From: Synergistes sp.
Lineage (GTDB): Bacteria > Synergistota > Synergistia > Synergistales > Synergistaceae
Reading direction: 5' to 3'
Assembly (NCBI GenBank): GCA_016288355.1
Contig: JAEEYY010000053.1
Coordinates: 1-6,790, forward strand
Length of the DNA stretch: 6,790 nucleotides
This document shows, in pieces, positions 1-5,062 of the stretch (positions are counted from its first letter, which is position 1; each line of letters starts with the position of its first letter). A program made the position numbers and the translations under genes. The notes under the pieces were generated by a model. It made no database searches. It had not been told where the DNA came from and saw only the letters and a program-made list of their open reading frames with translations.

Positions 1-61
1 CCTTTTCGCGTATCTCTTCTTCGGAGATAAGCACACGGCCTTTAACATATCCCAAAATCAC
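1..61 (-). CDS. hpt: Probable hypoxanthine phosphoribosyltransferase, N-terminal fragment (runs off window edge)
   Basis: Only about the first 20 codons are inside the window. They read M(V)-I-L-G-Y-V-K-G-R-V-L-I-S-E-E-E-I-R-E-K. The stretch VLISEEEI followed by charged residues is the usual opening of bacterial Hpt, which makes IMP and GMP from hypoxanthine or guanine plus PRPP in purine salvage. The position directly downstream of tilS supports this, because tilS-hpt (often followed by ftsH) is a widespread bacterial gene order. Neither the PRPP-binding loop nor the active site is visible. Two in-frame starts are possible: GTG at 61, only 3 nt from the AGGGAG ribosome site, or TTG at 55, with better 9-nt spacing. 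I list the longer form. Identification rests on a short peptide plus context. Confidence 0.72.
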   Translation of the reverse strand, partial: MILGYVKGRVLISEEEIREK

Positions 62-121
62 TCGCTCCCTTCGATGCGGTGAGTAATATTCAAACAGTTT
101 AAAATAATAACATATTTTATG
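62..121. other. Short AT-rich tilS-hpt intergenic spacer
   Basis: Sixty bases separate the tilS stop from the probable hpt start. On the minus strand the first 40 bases are almost only A and T, and an AGGGAG Shine-Dalgarno (65-70) precedes the hpt start. I see no hairpin followed by a T-run, so there is no evident terminator and read-through from tilS into hpt is likely. A weak hpt promoter in the AT-rich part cannot be excluded, but no -35/-10 pair stands out. Confidence 0.5.
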
Positions 122-1150
122 CTATCGCGCCCACCATGGAATATTTTTTTCGGAGGCATTTTTTCCGCTTCTGATATCGGCACGGCGAAGCCAGCCTATC
201 CCAAGTGAGGAGTAGCAGACCTCGATATCCCCGGCCCACTGGAAACGCCACATTCCCCCGCGCCTTATGAGCCTTACAAGCTCGTCTGTGCGGCGGCGCG
301 AAAGGACCGGGAGGGAAAGAGCTTCCCCCTGGCAGCGGATCATCTCGGCAAGCGTAAGCCCCGACACTTCTGCAAGCGGTTCGGTGCGCCATGCCGCAAG
401 AGCGGGAGGGATATCAGCTGCTGCCTTTGCGATCTCAGCAAGCGCGGCTGCGCTTCTTTCCTGTGTTTCCTCTTCTGCCTGCCTTGCCAGTCCTTTCATG
501 ACAGCTTCGAAGTTCTCGTTTAACTTTTCCTTTATCCATGGGATAAGAATATTTCTTATCTTATTTCTTTTATAGTCGTTTTCGTCGTTCGTGTAATCGT
601 GGCACCACGACACTTTATTTGCGGCAAGGATAGCGCGCAGCTCTTCTCTTGTAAAATCTATCACCGGGCGGACTATATTGCCGCGGCGTTCCGGTATCCC
701 GCGCAGTCCGGCTATGCCGCTGCCGCGCGCGATATTCAAAAGCTGCGTTTCTACCAGATCATCCGCGTTGTGTGCGACCGCGATAAAGGGGAGCCCGAAA
801 CGCTCCGCAACAGCACGGAAGTGTTTGTAGCGCTCCCTGCGTCCCGCCATTTCGAATGACTCCCCCTGCATGCGCGTCTCGTGGACGTCTACGACCTTTA
901 CGCAGCATTCTATTCCATGTGAGTCACAAAAGGAGCGGACGAAAGAGGCGTCGTCATGGGAGGCGCCGTTTCTTGTGCAGTGGTCAAGATGCGCGGCAAC
1001 TATGCGGCCGCGGAAGAATTTCTTCATCAGCCACACCATCGCGACAGAATCCCCGCCGCCGGACAGAGCGCATACTATTCCGTCCGCTCTGAGCCACCCC
1101 TGACGGGATGCAGCATCAAGAAAGAGCTTCCTGTATTCACGCTGCTCCAT
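122..1150 (-). CDS. tilS: tRNA(Ile)-lysidine synthetase TilS
   Basis: This cytoplasmic enzyme uses ATP and lysine to convert C34 of the CAU-anticodon tRNA-Ile into lysidine, so that the tRNA reads AUA and is charged with Ile instead of Met. The 342-residue product has the N-type PP-loop SGGGDS at 30-35 and the family pattern AHNADDLVET at 126-135. It continues with RGSGIAGLRGI (142-152), the RPVIDFTREEL segment (161-171) and RNKIRNILIPW (195-205), all diagnostic of TilS over other PP-loop ATPases. A helical middle domain and a short beta-rich tail (about 300-325) follow. It is shorter than the roughly 430-residue E. coli protein and appears to lack most of the second C-terminal domain, as in short TilS forms such as that of Aquifex. 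The open frame extends upstream to 1405 inside nth, but family similarity begins just after the ATG at 1150. That ATG overlaps the nth end by 14 nt and has no clear Shine-Dalgarno, which suggests translational coupling. Confidence 0.95.
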   Translation of the reverse strand: MEQREYRKLFLDAASRQGWLRADGIVCALSGGGDSVAMVWLMKKFFRGRIVAAHLDHCTRNGASHDDASFVRSFCDSHGIECCVKVVDVHETRMQGESFEMAGRRERYKHFRAVAERFGLPFIAVAHNADDLVETQLLNIARGSGIAGLRGIPERRGNIVRPVIDFTREELRAILAANKVSWCHDYTNDENDYKRNKIRNILIPWIKEKLNENFEAVMKGLARQAEEETQERSAAALAEIAKAAADIPPALAAWRTEPLAEVSGLTLAEMIRCQGEALSLPVLSRRRTDELVRLIRRGGMWRFQWAGDIEVCYSSLGIGWLRRADIRSGKNASEKNIPWWAR

Positions 1151-1826
1151 GCACGGATACTTTTTTGCCCAGCGCGCACCATGGCGCAAGAGTACAGCCG
1201 GCGCAGCTGAAGGTGCGTGCGCCGCATATGCCTCTGCCGTGCGCAAGGAAATTAAGATGTGCGCCGCGGAAGCGCTCCTTTGGAAGTTTAGCTTCAAGGC
1301 GGCTCTGTATTTTATCCGGCGGCTCCTTTTCGTCAGCCCAGCCAAAACGTTTGGAAAGGCGCGTGATATGGGTGTCGACCGGGAAAGCGGGCATATCAAG
1401 GTCAAAAACTTCCACGATCGCGGAGGTCTTTGAGCCTATGCCGGGCAGCGACGTCAGGTAGCCGCGCACCTCAGGCTGTTTCCATTCCCGCAGGCTTTTC
1501 AGAGAATAACAGCCGAATCTGCCGCGCACATCGGCCAATACCTGCTGTATGCGCAGCGGCTTGGCATTGCTCATGCCGGCAATCCTTATTACTTCCTTCA
1601 GCTCTTCCAGATCCGCGTTTGCCGTCTCTTCCCACGACTTATATCTCTCCCTGAGGTTTTTATAGGCTATGTCCCTGAGCCTGTCGTTGGTATTCTGCGA
1701 GAGTATCGTAAGAATAAGGTCGTCGAGAGGCTCTTCATAGCGGAAATCGGAGGCGGGACGCGCCTCATAGCCGTAAAGCGCTTCAAGAGCATCAAGAATC
1801 TCTTTTACGTGATGCACGCGGGCCAT
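1137..1826 (-). CDS. nth: Endonuclease III-like DNA glycosylase/AP lyase (HhH-GPD, 4Fe-4S)
   Basis: This base-excision repair enzyme removes oxidised pyrimidines and nicks the abasic site by a lyase reaction. The 229-residue product has the whole fold. An ILSQNTND segment (41-48) corresponds to the LSAQ.TD motif of Nth. A helix-hairpin-helix LPGIGSKT (127-134) carries the Schiff-base lysine K133. The aspartate D151 in PVDTH lies 18 residues further on, the same spacing as K120 and D138 in E. coli Nth. A C-terminal HGR precedes a 4Fe-4S loop with cysteines at 201, 208, 211 and 217 (C-X6-C-X2-C-X5-C). The catalytic lysine argues for a bifunctional Nth rather than MutY. The ATG at 1826 is 2 nt past the lon-like stop, with a GGTGA-like ribosome site inside the end of that gene. 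The substrate range could differ from E. coli Nth, because the motif around residue 44 is not identical. Confidence 0.93.
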   Translation of the reverse strand: MARVHHVKEILDALEALYGYEARPASDFRYEEPLDDLILTILSQNTNDRLRDIAYKNLRERYKSWEETANADLEELKEVIRIAGMSNAKPLRIQQVLADVRGRFGCYSLKSLREWKQPEVRGYLTSLPGIGSKTSAIVEVFDLDMPAFPVDTHITRLSKRFGWADEKEPPDKIQSRLEAKLPKERFRGAHLNFLAHGRGICGARTFSCAGCTLAPWCALGKKVSVHGAA

Positions 1827-1828
1827 TT

Positions 1829-4381
1829 TTATTCACCGTCTGCTGCCGCAGCGGCCTTTTTGGCTGTTTTTTTCTTCTTTCTCTTCCGGGGCGGATCAAC
1901 GCGGTCCATCATTACCTTCTTGTAGCGGTAGGAACGCTCTATCCAGGCTTCCAGCTCCGCCTGGACACGCCCGTGCACGCTGTTTTTCGGATATTCGCCC
2001 TTTTTGCCGGGCGTTCCAGCCTTTACACCGGTAAGGATCTCTATACCCTCGTCGATGGTAGAGATGCTCCAGACATGGAATTTATTCTTTCTGACCGCCT
2101 CGGTCACCTCGTGCGAGAGCATCAGATGCTGCTCGTTCTGGACGGGGATCATCACGCCCTGCTTTCCGGTCAGCCCGCGGGCCTTGCTGTAGCGGTAGAA
2201 GCCTTCTATCTTCTCATTCACTCCGCCTATAGGCTGGATGTTTCCCATCTGGTCGACAGATCCTGTCACCGCGATCGACTGGTTGAGCGGGATCCCCGAG
2301 ATAGCCGAAAGCAGACAGTAGAGCTCTGTGGACGAAGCGCTGTCTCCCTCCACTCCGCCGTATGTCTGCTCAAACGTTATGCGGGCAGCGATCGACAGAG
2401 GATAATTTCTGGCGTACATGCGGCCGAGATAGCTGGAAAGTATCATCAGCCCCTTATTGTGTATCGGCCCCGTCATGCTCACTTCGCGCTCGATATTCAC
2501 AACGCCGGGCGTCCCCATAAACACGTTTGCCGTTATGCGCACCGGAGAACCGAATGAATTGTCTATCAGCTGCGATACGGTCAGTCCGTTTATCTGCCCG
2601 ACGACGGAACCTTCGGTATCGATGCGTATCACGCCTCTGCCGAATTCTTCCAGATACTTTTCCTCCCACATCGAAACGCGGTACAGCTTCTCCTCTATAG
2701 CGCGGCGCACATGCTCTACGCCTACCAGCTTTTTTCCGGCCGATCTGGCGTAAGCCGTTGCTTCCACGAGGATCTCCGCCAGTTTATTTAGCTGGGTCGA
2801 GAGCTTGTTCCTGTCCTCGGCGAGGCGCGAAGCCCACTCTATCACTTCGCCTACGGCAGCGGCGGTAAAACCGAGCCCGCCTTCGTTCTCCGCGAAGCCC
2901 GCCGTGAACTGCGCAATCTGATATTCACTTTCTGCATTGCGCGGCATATCGGAATCAAACTCGGCCTTGATTTTGAATACCTTACAGAATTCCGGATCAT
3001 AAATATTAAGCAGATAGTAAAGATAGGGGGTCCCTACTATGACTACTTTCATATCTATCGGTATAGGTTCCGGCTTCAGCGTGGATACCGGTATATAACC
3101 GAGCTGTTCCCCAAGGTTTTCGATAGAGAGCTCGCGGTAGCGCAGCACCCTTTTCAGGACGTCCCAGGACATGAACTGCCTCAGCAGCTCATCCGCGTCA
3201 AGCAGCAGGAAGCCTCCGTTTGCTCTGTGCATCGCGCCGGGAAGGATATGCTTGAAGTCAGTGGAATAGAGATTGCCCTGCTTGTTTTCATAATCGACCT
3301 TGCCGACCAGATTGTAGTATATCGGGTTGGTCTCGCATATAACCGGAGCGCCGCCTTTGGGGTCGTTCGAAACAAAAGCGTTCACTTCGTAGCGCGTAAA
3401 GTCGATGTCAGCCGCGTCGTCGCGCGCCGAGGCAAGGAAAAGATTGAAATTGGTGCTTATGTCCTCGGTAAATTTATCGAACCACTTCGAAAGCTTCTCG
3501 TTGGGCATATACTTCGCGGTCAGCTCCGAAGTGACCGGAGTGATGGCGACTTTGCATATCTGCCCTTCAAGCTCCTTGATCTTCTCCTTCAGCTCCTTTT
3601 CGCGCTCGCGTATGACGCGCAGCTTTTCAAGAGTCTTCTGCGATATCTCTTCGGAGACCTTCTGCAGCTCCTGCTGCTCCTCTTCGGAAAGATTCTCAAA
3701 CTCTTCCTGCTGCATCTCGCGGCGCACGAGCTGCGGCTTCTCATCGCCGTCGGCCTCTTTTTTTGCTTCGCCGTTTTCCGGCTGCATGCCCTCTCCCTCT
3801 CCTTTGGGAAGAGGCGGGGCCATGATCAGAGGCAGATTTACAAAGCCCTGCGGCGTGCGTTTTATCGAAAAATTCTTCTCTTCCGCCCATTTGCGCAGAT
3901 CATCCATGATCTTGTTGACTTCTTCCTGGAATGTCTTGACAAGCTGGGCCTTGCTGTCCTCGAATTCGCTGTTGTCAAAAGCTTTTGAGAGAGCCGTCTT
4001 AAGTTCTTCGATCGCGTTCTCTGCGTCCTTTGCGAGCTCGCGTCCCCTGCCGGCCGGGAGATTTATCGAAAGCGGCTGGCTCGGGTCGTCGAAATTATAT
4101 ACATATACCCAGTCATCGGGCGCCGGCATCTTTTCCGCTTCGCGGCGCAGCTCCGACATCATGTATGTGGTCCTTCCGCAGCCGGGTTCCCCCACTACAA
4201 AGATGTTGTAGCCCTTGCTCTGGACGGAGAGACCGAAGTCGACCGAACGCACCGCGCGTTCCTGCCCTATCAGTCCCGTGAGTCTTCCGACTTTTTTGGT
4301 CGTTTTAAATCCAAGCGCGCTTATATCAGCTGAACGGCGAAGTTTGTCGTATGAAAGCCTTTTGTCTTTTATCAGAGACAT
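1829..4381 (-). CDS. Lon-family AAA+ ATP-dependent protease (AAA_32, LonB/LonC-like, S16)
   Basis: The 850-residue product is a cytosolic Lon-type protease of the group that includes E. coli YcbZ, not classical LonA: the LonA N-terminal substrate domain is absent. The order is a short N-terminal segment and LIGQERAV (37-44), a Walker A-like GEPGCGRTT (64-72) with Arg at the usual Lys position, and a long charged helical, probably coiled-coil insert (about 115-275). Then come a Walker B-type FLLLDADE (391-398), a helical AAA lid (about 480-570), and the S16 protease domain (about 585-785). The catalytic pair is Ser681 in GDSASS and Lys724 in PIGGVNEK. A lysine-rich tail (833-842) ends the protein. 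No membrane segment is apparent, unlike archaeal LonB. The ATG at 4381 follows an excellent AGGAGGAG ribosome site (4386-4393). Residues 187-222 are an unusual low-complexity insertion, described separately. The family's substrates are poorly known; protein quality control is an inference. Confidence 0.93.
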   Translation of the reverse strand: MSLIKDKRLSYDKLRRSADISALGFKTTKKVGRLTGLIGQERAVRSVDFGLSVQSKGYNIFVVGEPGCGRTTYMMSELRREAEKMPAPDDWVYVYNFDDPSQPLSINLPAGRGRELAKDAENAIEELKTALSKAFDNSEFEDSKAQLVKTFQEEVNKIMDDLRKWAEEKNFSIKRTPQGFVNLPLIMAPPLPKGEGEGMQPENGEAKKEADGDEKPQLVRREMQQEEFENLSEEEQQELQKVSEEISQKTLEKLRVIREREKELKEKIKELEGQICKVAITPVTSELTAKYMPNEKLSKWFDKFTEDISTNFNLFLASARDDAADIDFTRYEVNAFVSNDPKGGAPVICETNPIYYNLVGKVDYENKQGNLYSTDFKHILPGAMHRANGGFLLLDADELLRQFMSWDVLKRVLRYRELSIENLGEQLGYIPVSTLKPEPIPIDMKVVIVGTPYLYYLLNIYDPEFCKVFKIKAEFDSDMPRNAESEYQIAQFTAGFAENEGGLGFTAAAVGEVIEWASRLAEDRNKLSTQLNKLAEILVEATAYARSAGKKLVGVEHVRRAIEEKLYRVSMWEEKYLEEFGRGVIRIDTEGSVVGQINGLTVSQLIDNSFGSPVRITANVFMGTPGVVNIEREVSMTGPIHNKGLMILSSYLGRMYARNYPLSIAARITFEQTYGGVEGDSASSTELYCLLSAISGIPLNQSIAVTGSVDQMGNIQPIGGVNEKIEGFYRYSKARGLTGKQGVMIPVQNEQHLMLSHEVTEAVRKNKFHVWSISTIDEGIEILTGVKAGTPGKKGEYPKNSVHGRVQAELEAWIERSYRYKKVMMDRVDPPRKRKKKKTAKKAAAAADGE
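3785..3824. repeat. Imperfect palindrome (REP-like) inside the Lon-like gene
   Basis: The DNA encoding residues 187-199 of the protease (MAPPLPKGEGEGM) is an imperfect inverted repeat. On the plus strand it has outer arms CATGCCC (3785-3791) and GGGCCATG (3817-3824, one extra C), inner arms CCTCT (3796-3800) and AGAGG (3810-3814), and a CCTTTGGG-type centre. The C-rich then TTTGGG then G-rich layout resembles dispersed bacterial palindromic repeats, and the encoded PLPKGEGEG peptide is atypical for this linker. Only one copy is in the window, so its status as a dispersed repeat is inferred. Confidence 0.45.
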
Positions 4382-4385
4382 GGAG

Positions 4386-4393
4386 CTCCTCCT
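4386..4393 (-). promoter_or_regulatory. Strong Shine-Dalgarno of the Lon-like gene
   Basis: The minus strand reads AGGAGGAG-CTCC-ATG. It contains a full anti-16S match at good spacing and fixes the protease start at 4381. It is clearly stronger than the sites in front of nth and tilS, which fits lon being the first gene of the transcript. Confidence 0.85.
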
Positions 4394-4422
4394 GTTTTCT
4401 GCTGTTTTTTCTGCAGTTTTGC

Positions 4423-4442
4423 CCGGCAGACAGATAAGCCGG
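4423..4442 (-). other. Small hairpin in the lon-like 5' leader
   Basis: On the minus strand CCGGC and GCCGG form a perfect 5-bp GC stem around a 10-nt loop, just after the predicted transcription start. It is not followed by a T-run, so it is not a terminator. It could stabilise the 5' end of the mRNA. A purine-rich stretch with CAG-A(n) repeats follows up to the ribosome site. Confidence 0.35.
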
Positions 4443-4452
4443 TCCGTATTAA

Positions 4453-4479
4453 TCTATAGCAATTAGTAATAATAGTCAA
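4453..4479 (-). promoter_or_regulatory. Predicted sigma-70-type promoter of the lon-like/nth/tilS unit
   Basis: The minus strand has TTGACT (4474-4479), a 15-bp spacer and TATAGA (4453-4458). TGC directly before the -10 makes an extended -10. Transcription would start near 4447, giving a leader of about 65 nt. The site lies between the csp terminator and the lon-like start, where a promoter is expected. The -10 matches consensus at 4 of 6 positions, and a 17-bp alternative (TAGATT) scores equally, so the exact -10 is uncertain. I see no heat-shock sigma consensus or CIRCE-type inverted repeat. Confidence 0.6.
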
Positions 4480-4492
4480 AGGTAAAATTAAT

Positions 4493-4525
4493 AAAAAAAG
4501 AGAGCAGATAACTGCTCCCTCTTTT
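4493..4525 (-). terminator. Rho-independent terminator after the cold-shock gene
   Basis: On the minus strand a hairpin has a 6-bp GAGCAG/CTGCTC core and a TTAT loop. It extends outward by further A-T, G-C and G-T pairs to about 14 bp and runs into a stretch of seven T residues. It lies about 55 nt past the csp stop and just before the lon promoter, so it closes csp as a single-gene unit. Because the stem is flanked by A and T runs on both sides, it could also terminate in the opposite direction. Confidence 0.88.
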
Positions 4526-4579
4526 GACCCTATTTCTTTTATAAAATAATTAAATATAATATAAAGAAATGTCTTAAAC

Positions 4580-4783
4580 TTAGAGCTTCTCTACGTTGGA
4601 AGCCTGCGGGCCTTTGCTCCCCTGTGTGATCTCAAAGCTTACCTTCTGACCTTCGTCAAGGGTCTTGAAGCCTTCGCCCTGGATGGCGCTGAAGTGAACA
4701 AAAACATCATTGCCTTCGTCGGTCGTGATGAAGCCGTAACCCTTCGTTGCGTTGAACCACTTTACTGTACCGTTGCTCTTCAA
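4580..4783 (-). CDS. Cold-shock domain protein (CspA family)
   Basis: This small single-domain OB-fold protein binds single-stranded RNA and DNA and acts as an RNA chaperone, often induced by cold or abundant during growth. The 67-residue product spans the entire family: GTVKWFN at 5-11, RNP1 KGYGFI at 14-19 and RNP2 VFVHF at 27-31. The usual GPQA and NV residues close the domain. I place the start at TTG 4783 (M-K-S-N-G-T-V-K-W-F) because GGGAGG lies exactly 7 nt upstream. A longer in-frame version from TTG 4798 would have the Shine-Dalgarno inside its own coding sequence and no ribosome site of its own. The gene has its own promoter and terminator. Which Csp paralogue it is, and whether it is cold-inducible, cannot be told from sequence. 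Confidence 0.95.
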   Translation of the reverse strand: MKSNGTVKWFNATKGYGFITTDEGNDVFVHFSAIQGEGFKTLDEGQKVSFEITQGSKGPQASNVEKL

Positions 4784-4785
4784 GG

Positions 4786-4800
4786 TGTTGCCTCCCAACA
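4786..4800 (-). promoter_or_regulatory. csp ribosome site displayed in a hairpin loop
   Basis: The minus strand reads TGTTG-GGAGG-CAACA: a perfect 5-bp inverted repeat with the Shine-Dalgarno core GGAGG as its 5-nt loop, 7 nt before the TTG start at 4783. Such a structure would leave the ribosome site exposed but the flanks paired, and could make translation sensitive to temperature or to Csp binding. The stem is short and AT/GC mixed, so in vivo stability is uncertain. Confidence 0.5.
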
Positions 4801-4838
4801 GGAAATATTTAACATCGGCTTTTCACCGACGGTAGTAC

Positions 4839-4865
4839 ATTATACTCAATCTCTGCCTTTGTCAA
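4839..4865 (-). promoter_or_regulatory. Consensus promoter of the cold-shock gene
   Basis: The minus strand has perfect hexamers, TTGACA (4860-4865) and TATAAT (4839-4844), separated by 15 bp, shorter than the usual 16-18. Transcription would start near 4833, giving a leader of about 50 nt. That is far shorter than the long thermosensor leader of E. coli cspA. The DNA just upstream (4866-4980) is extremely AT-rich and could serve as an UP element. A strong promoter fits the high expression typical of Csp genes. Confidence 0.8.
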
Positions 4866-5027
4866 GCAGATTTATTTAATTTTCAGCCTTTTATAATTTT
4901 TTCATGAAAAAGTGTATATTTTTATAATTTATGATTCAAATATAGTACAAAAAATTAAAAAATTCATGTTCGGCAAAAAGGTAAAAGCAGAACGCGGCAC
5001 TGATTCATCGCCACGCAGGCAAAGTTA
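4866..5027. other. AT-rich intergenic region upstream of csp
   Basis: No gene is visible in this stretch between the thrS hairpin and the csp promoter. From 4866 to about 4970 it is nearly all A and T, with runs suggestive of curved DNA or an UP element. It holds a 14-bp perfect palindrome, TTTTTCATGAAAAA (4898-4911), 33 bp upstream of the csp -35 box. From 4980 to 5027 the composition returns to coding-like values, but no conserved reading frame is seen. Confidence 0.5.
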
Positions 5028-5052
5028 AGCCGGAGCGTCATCCGCTCCGGCT
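5028..5052 (-). terminator. Probable terminator hairpin after thrS
   Basis: A perfect 10-bp GC-rich stem (AGCCGGAGCG paired with CGCTCCGGCT, 5-nt loop) begins 10 nt after the thrS stop. Downstream on the transcript the sequence is TAACTTT rather than a clean U-run, while a run of seven T lies before the stem. It probably ends thrS transcription or protects its 3' end, but it is not a textbook intrinsic terminator. Confidence 0.6.
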
Positions 5053-5062
5053 AAAAAAACTG

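Noticed and set aside
1151..1405. Upstream extension of the tilS frame by 85 codons.
   Set aside because: The extension lies inside the conserved Fe-S end of nth, has no family similarity and lacks a ribosome site. The TilS N-terminus starts naturally at the ATG at 1150.
3227..4211. Two long plus-strand open frames (253 and 268 codons) opposite the Lon-like gene.
   Set aside because: They lie entirely antisense to a well-conserved protease. Their proteins are leucine- or serine-rich runs that mirror the charged helical region of the sense protein, and they resemble no family I know. They have no separate regulatory signals.
4784..4798. Longer csp start at TTG 4798.
   Set aside because: No Shine-Dalgarno precedes it, and its second and third codons are the GGGAGG ribosome site that serves TTG 4783. 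The extra residues GGNT do not belong to the cold-shock fold.
4808..4832. Weak TCGG/CCGA stem early in the csp leader as a cold-shock thermosensor.
   Set aside because: It has only four continuous pairs with mismatches outside, and the leader is only about 50 nt, so it bears little resemblance to the long cspA leader.
4913..4939. Possible second promoter TTGAAT-15 bp-TATACA upstream of csp.
   Set aside because: Matches are partial and the DNA is nearly all A and T, so such pairs arise by chance. The perfect hexamers at 4839-4865 explain csp expression better.
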